From Sipunculus nudus (taxonomy: Eukaryota > Annelida > Sipuncula > Golfingiida > Sipunculidae), in the NCBI GenBank assembly GCA_026874595.1, contig CM049307.1, positions 54,724,370-54,788,369 of the forward strand: DNA of 64,000 nucleotides, in the 5' to 3' direction. The position numbers and the translations under genes were made by a program. The notes beneath the pieces were generated by a model that did not search any database, was not told where the DNA came from, and saw nothing but the letters and a program-made list of their open reading frames with translations. Every line of letters starts with the position of its first letter. Within the stretch, counting starts at the first letter, position 1. Shown here piece after piece: positions 49,620 through 62,325 of this stretch.

Positions 49620-51614
49620 AGTGGTTGGTTTGACTTTTTTAGGTAGAATATAGAATATAAGCTTGTGTGTTTTTGTATGTGTGTGCAAGCAACTTGAATT
49701 TCAGATCTAAGAGTTAATTCTTCCGTGTTACAACAAACCTACCTTAAGTCAAGCTTTAGTCTGTTGCAATAAGGTGACTTGGGTCATACTGATGACTTAA
49801 GCCCAGGGGCATCTGTGTGTCTATTGTAACCATTATGATTTCACAGTTGTAACAATGGTGTTTAGGCATGCTAGTCCTTCACAATATTATTGCAAAAGAC
49901 CACTTATGAGAAGCAGTGTCCTCAGAGTCACTTTTCTTCTTAAAGATTAAATATAAAATATTTCAAATGCAGATACAAGAAAAGAGAAATTCAGCCTATG
50001 GAAAAGCAAAAGCAAATTAAAATTGCTGTGTATCCAGGGGTGGGGGTTAAATAATACTGGTGGAAGAATGGTTTATCCTGTAAACAAGAGGAGCATATGA
50101 AGAGTATAAAAGAAATTGATTAATTAGTCTATGATTATTAACAATAATACGGTACTCCATATGCATGTCATGTGTTTATATTCCTGTCAGGTGAATGCAG
50201 CCATACTAGGCTTTGTGTGATTGTATCTTTAAATCTGATCATCCATATAGGGCACTGCTGTGGAAAAGCTCTGGCAATTTTATGAAAGAAGAAATAGATC
50301 TTTTTATAAGTTCATACACAATGCTGTGAATGTGACTTGGTTTGTGTGTATGTGGTGTTCTGAGATCGTTTGGATGAAATAACCTGTAAAACAAGTGGGT
50401 GGGTTATACCAAGTTACCTCAGGAAATCATAGAGAGAACTAATTCTGCTGCCATATTACAACATCATCTTTGAGGCTTTCACAGACCAGGATATGAATTT
50501 ATAAAAAAATACATATTGTTTCACAAATGTTTATGAGGAAGTGATTGTTTTGGCAATTTTTTGTTGTCTGTGAAGCAGCTGGAATGTTGAAATGGCTGTT
50601 GTGATTCAGTTTCATGTTTCATTGCATTCTCTCTGAAATAAAGATGCATAGGGTTGGCTTCATGCCAAATTAAAGACCTAGCGTCTCTGTGCAGGACTAA
50701 GACTTGAGTCTGGCATTTTTAAACTTAAATCGGAACCAATTTTGTTGAATATAAGTCAGGTAAATCCTTAATATTCTTGTTTTCATTCCATTTATTTAAA
50801 ACACTGAGGTAAAGTCAAAATTCACAGGGTGGCATGAATTTCTCCACCTATTTATCAGCATACTTATTTTATCAGCATAATTTGACAGACATCTAAGCAG
50901 GAAGACTTCTCCATGTATCATAATTTATATATTGCTAAGAGACTGAAAAAAATCATTTCATTTTTGAAAAAAAAAGCTTTCATTCATCATTTCCCACATT
51001 CTTTTAAAAACTAAAAAAAATCAAATATTTTTGATTGCAACTGCTTTGCATTTTATCGTTAATTAATTGCTGATTTTATTTTAATTGTGAAACGGCTGAT
51101 TAACAAGTCATGTATGAGATATGTGTAAGGGGAATTTGCAAGAAACAACTTCGTGTCTTGTATCATTGGATAGGTAGATGGCGCCACCAATCGGCGTAAG
51201 CAAAGCATGTGCGAACTAATCCTGACCCCAATCAATCAGCTATACTACTGTTTAAAACTATTTTTTTATCTTTTTGTTTCCACATTCATGAACATTACCA
51301 ATTAAAAAGTAGTCGGATGACCTGTTATTTTACTTGAAGATTGATGTTCTGAAACGTAATAATTTGAGACGTATAAGTAAGCATAACTTTATTTTGTCTT
51401 AAAATGCTTAATTTTTAATATTAAATAAATAATACGATGAAAGAGTATATTGAAACACCCAAGAAAACAAAGAGCATCGCCAGAAATCCATTTATCCCTA
51501 GGAAAAAAGGGGGGACCTTAATTTAATTCAGACAAAGAATTTTTTTCAAAATATTATCTAAGGTTCGTGTGTAGCAGCGGGAGTAAAAATAATATTTCAG
51601 TTTTAAGGCTACCC
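49620..51614. other. downstream flank of IFT56, non-coding
   Basis: No exon or RNA gene supported. A lone GATGGCGCCACC box lies at about 51178-51190, related to the array palindrome but without surrounding units. Confidence 0.5.
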
Positions 51615-51814
51615 TTTTACAATAGGTGCGACATCTTTACTAAAATCGAATATGAACGCCTGGCGCCTAAAACTGTTGATTAATAATGATAACAGGTTGT
51701 CTTCTATCTTATATGATACATATACTATAGTATTGTTAGGACTTGCAGTATTTTTCTCTAGCCTCGCCCTATTTAGACAGTTTATTTAACCATGGCGTCG
51801 CACCTATTGTAAAA
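51615..51814. mobile_element. 200-bp MITE with perfect 18-bp inverted ends
   Basis: TTTTACAATAGGTGCGAC at 51615-51632 is the exact reverse complement of 51797-51814. The interior is AT-rich and non-coding. No target duplication is clear from the flanks (ACCC on the left, TCGC on the right), so its superfamily cannot be assigned. Confidence 0.65.
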
Positions 51815-51944
51815 TCGCTCCATTTCGATCAAGTCATAACGGTTAACACATAGTGAGTCACAAGATCGATCTCTTTACATTAGATTCTTTATTATAAAGA
51901 TAATCTTTTATATACTGAATTATACCTAAATTTCATATATGACA

Positions 51945-52385
51945 CCTGTGATCAACACTGGCATAAAATTTTGTGATGATAGCTCCGGCCGTTTCTGAGA
52001 TTGTCATTTAAGTATGCTTTTTTTGGACAGATGACTAAGTTCAACTTCCTGTAACTCTGCCGAAATTCACCGAACTTGAACCATTCGAACAAATTTGAGA
52101 GAGATGATATAAAAGATTATTTCTGTGAAATATTGAACAACCGTTTCGGAGGAGAAGATTTTTAAAGTTTTTTTTTAGCTTTTCCCCTATAAAATCTAAG
52201 AAAATGCAGTTAGTCAAAAAAAAGCAAAAAACCGATAGAGTTTTTCAGATGACTAATTTTTTGCACAAAATTTCGTGATGCTAACTCTTGCCGTTCTCAA
52301 GTTAGTATGGGTTAACGTATAGACGCCAGACGACAGACGACGGACGCCGCCACACCATCGCATAAGCTCACAGGTTCGCTGAAAA
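51945..52385 (+). repeat. dispersed repeat ending in a GACAGACGACGGACG tract
   Basis: It contains two internal units (AAAATTTTGTGATGATAGCTCC and AAAATTTCGTGATGCTAACTC) and ends with CAGACGACAGACGACGGACG followed by CATAAGCTCACAGG. It shares several ordered segments with 19010-19290. It is non-coding. Confidence 0.6.
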
Positions 52386-53025
52386 ACCTCGATTCACACG
52401 ATAGTCTCACAAAGCGTTACTTTAGCACATGAGCGGATGGGGTTCGGGGTCATTGTTGGGGTATAGGAAAAAATGGCACAATTTCAAACAAGGAAAAAAA
52501 AGCACACTAATATATATATATGTTAAAAGAAATTCTCTATTTGTATTTAATATTTAACCAAAGGCTTGCCATATGAAACATGCTATTTACATTTTACTTA
52601 TAAAGCAATTTTTACCTTGCAACCATTGTCGGACACCCAATTTTAGTGAAGGTCATATAATTTTTGCCTAACCTATTTTATTGGATCGATTTAGTTTTTT
52701 TTTATTGGACCCCGCCCTCTCTCACAACTTGCATCGACACCGAGGAAAACTGTAAAACTAGAGAAAAATCAAAGGAAATAATGTCACGTGAATCGGGAAT
52801 GTCTGCCCGACCATTCATTCCAGTAATGTATAAGGTATTGTATCGATTGCAACTTCATGCACCTTCCGAAAAACTTCAAGACATAAATCCATGTTTGTTT
52901 CAGGGTAAAATATTAAAGTTATATATATATAAATTCTAACCACATTCACCTGATGATCGGGTCGCATCCCGTGAAACAGACTGTTGTGAATTAACAGTGT
53001 TGTTTTTCTTCAGAGTTATATATAA

Positions 53026-53104
<79 letters not shown>

Positions 53105-53535
53105 CATATAAACGTTCTATTGATTCGCTGCTCCCTTTTTCGGGGATCCATGATGAAAATCATGCAATAAAGACCAGGTATTTGGTGATGCCGCTGATTT
53201 CTTGGTCAAAAATTCTCTAAAAGAATTCTTAAAGATCAGGAAAATGGACTAAATGTTGTGTTTATTATAAACATTTCAAGAATGATTGCATTTTCTAGGC
53301 AAGCTGGCAAAATTCAGTCTGGTTTCTCGACCTGTATAATCAAAATAAAAAAGACACGCTCGCACCATATTTCTTTGTTCCAATATAGTGCCTTTAACTT
53401 ATCTTGCCTGTCGATGAAGCGAGACAGCGTGGAATCTGATCTGATGAATAAATACAAGGAGTTGATATAGCATCCTAAACGACACGAAGCCTACGAAAGA
53501 AGCGAAAAAAAAATATGATATATTTTTATACTTTG

Positions 53536-53592
<57 letters not shown>

Positions 53593-54090
53593 TTGTTTCA
53601 GGGTAAATATAAATATAAAATAGGGTCCACTCTATTACTAAACTTGATTAGTATCAGTCTTAAGATCGGAGGCACGGTAAGTTAATTATAACAGTTAAGG
53701 CGGAGCAATTCAGTTAATTAGCACTTTGATGATTACTCAGCTACTTATCCATTGATAATTAACCTGCTGTCGTTAAGTTTGATCTTGTAATTACGATGTG
53801 ATTCCCGCTAGTTCTAATAAATGTCATCGACTCCCAGGTATTAATTCAAGAATAAACAAATTCCCTGAATAGGGATAGGGCTCACAACTGTAAAACAAAA
53901 ATTTTCAATCCAGGAAATAATTATGTAATCATGTTCTATTTATTAGTCAATAATAAAGTTTCCATTACCAATCTGATCACCATTAAAAAAGCGCTCTTGA
54001 ACATACATTGGCTATGCCTAAGGTGAGGTTTATTCAGTACGGTCACCTGTAATTTTGCCACCTGTAGGTGATGAGAAAACTTGCCATTAG
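52386..54090. other. AT-rich non-coding sequence with two AT microsatellites
   Basis: Long TA/AT runs lie at about 53030-53102 and 53541-53588. Open frames at 52664-52939 and 53258-53470 show no domain I recognise; a coding role cannot be excluded but is not supported. Confidence 0.5.
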
Positions 54091-54281
54091 ATGTCGCTAC
54101 TATGGTCGGCTACCTCCTGCTTGGCTGCTCGGTCGCTTATCGTCAGGCCTGCGCACTCGCTCAATCAAATACACACAAACTATTTGAAAGATGTGACGGG
54201 GCTAGGGGTTACTGAGTGTGCCTTCAACATCAAACAGAATGCCTTCCTATACAACAACAGAAGAACCAAAACCACATTCAG
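54091..54281 (+). CDS. candidate first coding exon, mitochondrial-type N-terminus
   Basis: An ATG opens 63 codons plus two bases, ending at a strong donor TTCAG|GTAAGAG. The first 33 residues contain no acidic residue, several arginines and serines, and hydrophobic stretches (MSLLWSATSCLAARSLIVRP), typical of a mitochondrial presequence. The rest (DVTGLGVTECAFNIKQNAFL, NNRRTKTTF) is composition-balanced and less repeat-like than its surroundings. I do not recognise the protein and found no matching next exon in the window, so the gene may continue through long introns beyond the right end, or this may be a chance frame. A Mutator-like element would lie in its first intron. Confidence 0.35.
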
Positions 54282-54553
54282 GTAAGAGAAAAGCATCGTA
54301 ATGATTTAATAGGGTTTAACCCACATTTTTAACAATCAAAGTCACGTAGCTTTGAGGTTTGAATCGTAAGTGTAATTAACTCTCGGGTCACAACTCAGCT
54401 GTGAGTTCCCGCATTCAGTGGGGCAACAACAATCCGCATTTGTAGTTGTACATACGTGTATTAAGACTAAGAAAGGTCATTTACTTTGATATTTAATGAA
54501 CTTGCAGCAGGTCAAAGGGATGCTCATGACAAAAATGATGCTTATTTTGCAAT

Positions 54554-55535
54554 GGCAGTGTGTAAAACCTGGACCCCACGGACCCCGGACCCCAAAAACC
54601 AATTTCCACACTGTCGATTATATATACAGATAAAAACACACCTGTTGCTGATATAAGAACAAAGTAAAGTCCCTCATAGTTGAAGCTTTGTAAATAACCA
54701 TTTCCATGAAAATTTTAAGTATACAAAATATTTTGCTGAAGATGGACCCCAACTGCTTGACTTTGATGACTATTCCATTTTTAAAGGACCCTGGGAAACG
54801 CCGCTCATATTTTCATTTATGACTCCTTGAGAAAGAATAAGCACTCGTGTCAAACATTAAATATGATTATTTGTAATATCAAGTGAAAATATTATAGTGC
54901 AGGCACGCTGAAGTGCGCCAGCGGTCAATGCATGCGGACCTGAGACTGATATATATCGATATCAGAGCTCTTCCACATACTTGAACACAGGTTTTGTGTT
55001 CCATTCATGAACATAATGCAATTTACATTAGGTAACAATATAATTACCCGAAGGAATTGTTGATGACTTGCATTTCAAGAAACGACAGGTACAAACCTAA
55101 TGATTTTATAAATGTTCCTATTACTTTTTATTTCGCTAAACATGAAACAAATAACAAATATAAGAACATGAAGGAAAAATAAGACAAAATGAAAATAATA
55201 AAGATTCAAAAACACAATAACTAAATCATATGGTTGTCATGCCTAAACGGGGTGTAAAATTATGTACAAAAGAAATGGTAAAACAAAGAGTAAAAGGGGT
55301 CCGTGGGATCCGCACGTGAGGTCAGTGCGCCAGGGTCCGTAGGGTAAATTATCAACTTTTGTTGCAAAACAGACCATTTTTTATGTTTTGTTAACACACA
55401 TAATGTAAAAAGGGTCTCAATATACTATTCTGCTAAATATCTCGACAAATAACCATAAGGAGAGTTTTAAGAATTATAGATTTTTCTTTGGGTCCGGGAT
55501 CCGGGGTCCGTGGGGTCCGGGTTTTACACACTGCC
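54554..55535. mobile_element. Mutator-like (MULE) MITE with 9-bp target duplication
   Basis: Inverted ends of about 35-40 bp begin GGCAGTGTGTAAAACC at the left (54554) and appear complemented at the right (to 55535), continuing through GGACCCCACGGACCCCGG. The perfect 9-bp repeat TTTTGCAAT flanks it at 54545-54553 and 55536-55544. Nine-base duplications with G-starting long inverted ends point to the Mutator superfamily. The interior is AT-rich with no transposase frame; a GGGTCCGTGGGATCC-type motif recurs at about 55298 and 55335. Confidence 0.82.
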
Positions 55536-55544
55536 TTTTGCAAT

Positions 55545-58500
55545 TGCGTGAAAACTGGATCAGATCCATGTGTACAATCATGTAATCAGTGTATTAAATT
55601 GGTCATTTACTGATTCATGAAAACTTAAAACAGGTCACAGAGTTGAGGTACAAACAGGACTACACAGATGAGATGTTTGTGTCACTTTGTTTTTGCTTGT
55701 ACATGTTTCTGTGTTCTATGTTTATTGGAACAGCCAAAGAGTCCATGGGTGTATATACATTACAGCTGGCAGAAACCCAGATGACCAAGCAAAAGCCAAA
55801 ATTCTGAGCCCAAAATGCTAAAACCCATTTCGCTGAAAAGTATAAAAACAATCAGAAATAAGTGACCATATAGCATTAATATATATAATTAGTTTTTTTT
55901 GGCTGTTGAGATACTTTAGTAATATTTGATACCGCCCTCTTAAGTCTTATCGTTTTAAACCGTAAAAGGTTATTTGTTATAAAGTGTCGGCTTGTGGCAC
56001 TCCTTATGAAACCATAATTGATTTATTTTCATTTATTTTTTTAATGATCCACTGACCAGTGCAAAATGCCCTTTCTCAGGGACATCGCTGTGACGTTAAT
56101 GTGGCCAGTTTTTTTTTTGCTTGCGTTCTCCACATGCCTTGTTTTTTTGTGAAAATACACTAAAATATAAAATATTGGGCATATCTGACAGCAGATAATT
56201 CCCTAGACTGGCAATCAAATAGTCCTACAAATACACTAGCCTAGTGTAAGTACTGCATTGAACTCAACCCCCAGAAGGTAGCTGTTATGCAACTCATTTG
56301 CATAACAGTTTTCTTAAGAAACAAGTATTATGTGAATATTTTTGCATGTGACGCTTTCTATTTAATAATATTAAGTGTCAGGGTGATTAAACCTATTCAT
56401 AAATGGTGCAGTAACAGACTGACTGATGATGTGTGCTTCTTAACTGAGTGCACAGATTATTGTTTATATGTCTGTAGTTAACTGACTCACATGTCTTTAA
56501 ATAACAAAATATATAATAAAGCACAGGTCTATTAAACTCTATTTTCACTGGTTTCACTTAAGAAAGGCAGGAAAATGTCACCTTCATACACAACCTTGTT
56601 GAGTGACATACTCTATGTCATACACCTGACAGTAGAGAGCATTCATTTGACATGACATATTATTACCTGGCAATGGACTACATTTCAGTGATATGATATA
56701 CACTTGACAGTGCAGTATATTTGACATGGTACAGTAAGGTCTCCAGGGTTCACCCCTCTACAGCTATATGTGCTAAACTCCCGGGAGGGGCAATTAATAA
56801 CGCTTGACACTCCTGCGTCACTAACATTATCTAAATGTCAGCCCTAACCTAGTTCTTGTAAAATGTAGAATTTGGTCTGTTTAGGATGGACTGTAGAAAT
56901 GACTGTTTTCCTTAAGCTTTGGGAAATAATTTGTTAATCTATGTTTTTGAACTGCAGCATTCTTGTGATTAATTAAATAGCTGCAGCCTGCAAATGTATA
57001 TATGTTAATAAAAGAAAGGGAAGACTCTTAACTGTACTGTGCAGGGTTTGCCGGTTTTTCCCAACACCTGGGTATAACACAAGATTTACCTTGGTAAAAC
57101 CCAGTCTGGTTAAAATAGGTATTAACCAGGATTCCTGGGTGTTTTATTGATTGGAGTGATCTGCACAGCCAAACATGAGTTAAAGTTTCAGTTGTAAATG
57201 GCTTCTTTCACACAGAGGTGATGTGGTCAGAGCCACAAAGCTTGTTACTAGTGTTCACAAAATATATGTACATCTTCTCATGACTATTCAGAATGAATGC
57301 TGGCTTGCGTCCTTTGTGATAAAAGCAAATAAAAATGGGGGTAAAAGCTTGCGTAATAAACTGGGCAAAACCTGGGTAAAATATTAATAAAATATGAACC
57401 CAGGTACTGTGGCGGAATTTTGAAAACATTCTGTATGTCCAGTGTGTGTATAATAATAACAGTTTCATAGATGTTTGGTAACTGCTGTTCACTAGTATAA
57501 ATAAATCTTTAAAAAATCAATAAAAAAAATTAACACTTTCAGTTATGAATGAAAGATAGGTGTTGATTTCCATTTCTGTCTTGGACTGAGAGTGTTTTTG
57601 GCTACAGTTTTAGTGTTCTTAATTTAATATATTAACTCTACTTCAATTTACAGACAGATACATTTGTTTTTCCTGCTTGAATAAAACTATATACAGAGTT
57701 AAAGAAGCCCTGAATCAGCAGTATTTAAAAAAGGACTAACCATTTATGTATTCATATCATATTTGTTAGCACTCCAATTAGTTCATATGACTAAACAGTG
57801 TGCCCAAAAATGCCAATCTAATTTAAGGAGGGTGTTAATTTAACTATTAAGAAGTATATTTGCATGCAAATGTCCTGTCATGCATGTATGATTTGGTCAG
57901 AAGAACATGGGTTATATGTGCATGTTCAGGTGCTAAGTCCTTTGATTAATCATGGGAGGATAATCCCTTTATAATGTTATGTTTGCTCATTACTAACAGT
58001 ATTAAATCTTTATAAAAGCTCCAGCATTTGAAACATCTGGTAACACACAGAAAAGGACCCCTTATTGGTTCCTACAATATGTAAGTGTATGCCCTGAAAT
58101 ATCCAGCAACCCTGTATAAGATGTTATGAACACATGAAAGGGCTTTATCTCTAAAGTAATGTTGGTACTTTTATCTGCACTGTTTGCTCTTTCTATGTGC
58201 TTGCTAAATCAATACAAGGCCACACTCAACAAAAAAAAAATTTTGTCCAATAGGAAAAATATATTGTGCGAGCAAGCAGATTTAAGTATTAAAAAAATTA
58301 CTGACCAAGATCCAGTATGTGGAATTTTGCATTCCTACCAGGAAAATACTAAAAAAAATTTGCTTCACGTTTTTAAATGTTGCATATAAAAAGCACAAAA
58401 TTTTGTCCTTTCCATTTAGAATTCTTTTAAGGAATTGAGACAAGCCCAAATCAGCAATGCAACTGAGGGTCTGTTTACTCATTAAAAAAAAGAATCTGGG

Positions 58501-58589
58501 AAAACAGGACTGTTGAATCGGTAGCACAACTAGTTTTGTTGGTGTGGCCTAGCTGCTGGTATTTTAACAGAAAGACATTTTCAATGCAG
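55545..58589. other. non-coding sequence
   Basis: No exon is supported. A perfect 10-bp-arm hairpin lies at 56284-56308 (TGTTATGCAA, 5-nt loop, complement), whose right half holds an octamer-like ATTTGCAT. Segments at 57045-57125 rich in ACCTGGGTA/CCAGG look like a decayed transposon end, but no partner end was found. Confidence 0.45.
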
Positions 58590-59090
58590 AAGCATATTCA
58601 GTAGAGCAGAAACACGCAGAATCATATGCATTTCTATTCAAATGATGAATAACAGCCATAATAACTTATGTGGAAGGTATTGCGGTTATTGATTATTATA
58701 TCCTGTCCGTAATGCTTTGCAGTGCTTTTGGAATATTTTGCTGGAGCATTGCATGATTCTTGTTTCAGTAACAACACTGGATCTATGGTTTTCAAATGAT
58801 GAAAAATAACCATGCTATTTATAACCTGTGTTGAAGGTATTATAGTAGGGGTTATTATATTCTGCCCATAGTGTGTTACAGTACTTGTGGCTTATTAAAT
58901 TATGCTGGGACATTGAATGATTCTGATTTTAGTAACAACACTGGATCTATGGTTTTCAAATGATGAAAAATAACCTTGATATTTATAACCTCTGTTGAAG
59001 GTACTACAGTAGGGGTTATTATATTCTGGCCATAGTGCTTTGCATTCTGACTTCAGTAACTTGGTTACATCACTTAAGCTGTGGTTATTA
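58590..59090 (+). repeat. ~160-bp tandem repeat, about three units
   Basis: TTCAAATGATGA recurs at 58637, 58791 and 58955. Each unit also contains AACCTGTGTTGAAGGTA-like, GGTTATTATATTCTG-like and CAGTAACAACACTGGATC segments. The second and third units are close; the first is more diverged. The overlapping frames at 58895-59231 are repeat-derived. Confidence 0.75.
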
Positions 59091-60204
59091 TGTATTTGTG
59101 CTGGATATGTGTATTCCGCTGGCCAAATACATTCAGGTTCTATAACATATAGCAAATCAAAGTCTGTGGCATCGACTGTAACTGGCAGGAAAACTATAAT
59201 CAGGTCTTACTCAGTTATAAGTAATTTTTAGGACCTATAAATGGCATAAAAAAAGGTTATAATTCATGGCACAACCAGGTTGTGGTGTGTGAGTACATGT
59301 TTACACTTGTATTTGTATATAATGTGTCTTACCAGTAGGGTATTAGGAGTTATGATATCAGATTCACAAATTTCTATTTCCATGGTTTAGGTCTTGTTTA
59401 GACCATAACAACCTTCCACTTGACACTTTCAGGCAAAGTTTACCATGTTTACCAGTTTTGTATTATGCTGTTATTTCTATTTAAGCAGCTGTTATCGAAG
59501 TGGTGATATTTTCAGCTGTATGCATTAAGGGAAATCTGTTTTAGATTACTAACAAGCATGTTGATTAGAGGTAAAGAGGTAATGCCTTTTCCAGAACATT
59601 TACTGTAAGATGTGGTTTTATGGTTCAGATTTTTACTTTTCTGCTTGAGTACTGAAGCTTCCTTGCATTATCTTTTTAGTACGCTGCATCACTCTTTACC
59701 ATTATGGCATATTGTAAGGACAGCACCAGCTTTATCAAAAGGATTTATAAAAAAAACTCTTTAATTAAGGAAAAAACCACCTTCTGACTTCATGCTTGAA
59801 TAATTTGTGTAGCCGTGAGGTCCAGTCACACTAAAGGATGAGACCAGTTTCTCCTGGTTACCACCCGTAATTGTTGGAAGTCACAGACAATCGTAAGATG
59901 GTTGTATGACAAGTCACTAGTGTTTGCAGGAGGATAAGCTGTAGGGAGGTTGTTGGGTGTGTGGTCCTGCACAAAACCTCCCTACCACTGCCGTTGATCT
60001 TACATAGCCTTTAACAAGCCACGTGACATGTTGAGGTTTTTATGCCAAATCGTCGCAGCCAGTTGTGATGTCTGCCTTTTTTCTGCAACTAAATGCGGTC
60101 ACAGGTAATTGAAGCTCAGGTGTGACTGGGCCTATGGATGAATATTAGAGTCTGAGAATACCCCTGCAAAGCCTTGCCTGTGTACTTGTTGTAAAATCTC
60201 TTGG
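59091..60204. other. non-coding sequence
   Basis: No exon, RNA gene or delimited element is supported between the tandem repeat and the hAT element. Confidence 0.5.
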
Positions 60205-60212
60205 TAACAAAC

Positions 60213-61256
60213 TAGGGTTGGGTGGGCAATACCCAGGCAGGTAAACCCGGGTGGGTAATACCCCTTATTACCCGGGCAGGCAATAAGCCTTAAAACCCAC
60301 ATGCGGGTTTTAATGGGCAATATGATATGGGCTTTTCTAAAAGCATTCTTTTCAATCTCAGAATCGCTGCATAAAATGCATATAGTCAAATAAAAGGGGA
60401 TAAAACTACAGTGATTGTCCATGATATAAGTTTAATACCAATAGATGAGCATCATCACAGATATTAATGAAAAGCACACAAGGAAGAAATTTTGTCATGC
60501 ACCAATGCCATTATGATACATCATGCATCATGTTCAAACTGTTTTATACAAACTGCTATCACTTAGTACCAGTCCAGAATGTCCACAAAAGGCATGATAG
60601 CGGGTCACAAGTCTATTGCGAATCTTGTTTTGTATGTAGCCAAAGTTAGAGAATACACGTTCGACAGCAGCAGAACTGGCTGGCATACAGAGAAGATTGG
60701 ATGCATATGGCACTAGCACTTAGGTGTTACTGTGGACCTGTGTGGTATCCTATACATGGACTGCCAATCAGTTGACACTTGGCAGCCAGTAACCATCTTG
60801 GGCCAACCAGTTAACCAGTTTTTGTTCACACCCAATAAGTAATCCATCCACTTTCAATCTTTCGTTGATACAAAGGAAATTATTTCAAAATCATTAAATA
60901 ATACAAATGATAGATTCAGATAGAAATATGATTGAAATAATGGGAGTTACAAAGTACGGTAGGTTTATACTCTATCTTAAAGACTCCTGATTTTTTAAAA
61001 ATTATTATTATAACTGCTGTATGTCACCAATATCAGTTATGTATTTTATATATTTATATAGGTATATATATTTTAAAGCAAATGAGCATACTGCTCACAG
61101 TATTTTCCAAGCTGGTAAAAGGAATTTTGAGTTCAGTCAGTTGCCATTTGAGATTATATTGCCCATAAACCCATAAAACCCGGGTTTTTCTGGGTTTACC
61201 CAGTAAAACCTTTGGGCTGGGTTTTATGCTTAAAACCAGTGTTTTGCCCAACCCTG
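60213..61256 (-). mobile_element. internally deleted hAT transposon
   Basis: The inverted ends are TAGGGTTGGG at 60213 and the complement of CAGGGTTGGGCAAAA at 61256. The perfect 8-bp duplication TAACAAAC flanks it (60205-60212 and 61257-61264). Both ends carry clusters of ACCCGGGT/AAACCCAG motifs. A C-terminal transposase fragment remains on the minus strand at 60540-60719. Confidence 0.88.
60540..60719 (-). pseudogene. hAT transposase C-terminal dimerisation-domain fragment
   Basis: The frame includes PASSAAVERVFSNFG followed by IRNRL, the signature of the hAT C-terminal dimerisation region (S..ERVFS..G....RNRL). The rest of the transposase, including the catalytic DDE core and any BED finger, is missing from the 1,044-bp element, so it is a relic. 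Confidence 0.85.
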
Positions 61257-61264
61257 TAACAAAC

Positions 61265-61859
61265 TGGACCAAACAGATGTCATGGAGACCACATTTATCA
61301 GTTTTTCAAGGTTAAGGAATACTGATAATGTTTCAAAGTCACACTTCTGTAAGGTGGTATATCTATGTGGTAGATCAGTTTCCTCAGTGCATTTAAAGAA
61401 ACGGAGGACAGGAGATACTGTAAATGTCTTCACTTACAGCACAGACCAAGGTCATAAGACAGGTTCTGTATACAGCTACTTACTATGTGATCTTTTATCT
61501 TTATAAGTCTAACATTTGCACTACCATTAAGTCCATACCAAAAAAAATTATTGCTCTGCAGATTTGCTGCTCAGCATTTTTAAACTATTTTTTTAACTCT
61601 TTTTATGTAAATAAGGACCAGGTCCTTGTTCCATGACACAATTTTCCTTTAAAGGTGTGACAGATTTTTCTTTTATCTTGGCAAGCTGGCAAAATTTCAC
61701 ATAGTGTGTCAGACTGTGTCGCGACTGGTAAAAAAAATTGCCTACTCTGGCTGCTCACTACTAGCTCCAAATTTTTTTCCCCAGAGGCCAGCGTTCATAG
61801 ACCAATAAAATACTTTTTTGTGGGATTCCAGTTGTAGAAGGCAATTTATATTATTTAAT

Positions 61860-61904
<45 letters not shown>

Positions 61905-62149
61905 GTCAGTGTGTATGTATGAAAAGAAAATTCAAATAATGTGTGAACTAATAAAAAGTAGTAATTACCATACAGCCATACAGCTATTAATCAGTGTACC
62001 GGGTATTGTTTATGTTTAGTGGTTCACACAGTTGTGTCCACATGATGTAAGCTTGTAGGGTAAGCCCTTAATCCAGAGAGTTCATTGAAAAAAGTTAGTG
62101 ACCCCTTTTTGAAGAGGTCCTGTTCAAACAGAGTATTTATGACAAAGGT
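61265..62149. other. non-coding sequence with a TA microsatellite
   Basis: A TA run lies at about 61863-61896. Plus-strand frames at 61282-61506 and 61424-61636 show no domain or supporting splice context. Confidence 0.5.
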
Positions 62150-62325
62150 ATCCTATTGAAACTTTCATCTGCCTATAAGTGGTTGTAATAAAAGGTAAGC
62201 AGGTTAAACACAGGGCATTCATCAAAGTGTTTATAATGAATGGTTACCTGGTGAAACAGGGGCTTTCATCTGAGTGTTTACAATAATAAAGGTAACCTGC
62301 TGAAACACAGCTTTTAATCACAGTG
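62150..62325 (+). repeat. degenerate ~50-bp tandem repeat, four units
   Basis: Similar blocks around CTTTCATCTG/GCATTCATCAAAGTG/GGCTTTCATCTGAGTG/GCTTTTAATCACAGTG occur at about 62162, 62212, 62261 and 62310, separated by GGT(A)A(C)CCTG-GTGAAACA-like segments. Units are strongly diverged. Confidence 0.55.

Noticed and set aside
52664-52939. Exon of an unknown gene (91-residue + strand frame)
   Set aside because: No recognised domain and no convincing acceptor/donor pair; left as unassigned sequence.
57045-57420. A further hAT element with CAGGGTTTGCC at its left end
   Set aside because: No inverted partner or 8-bp duplication could be found to the right, so the boundaries cannot be supported.
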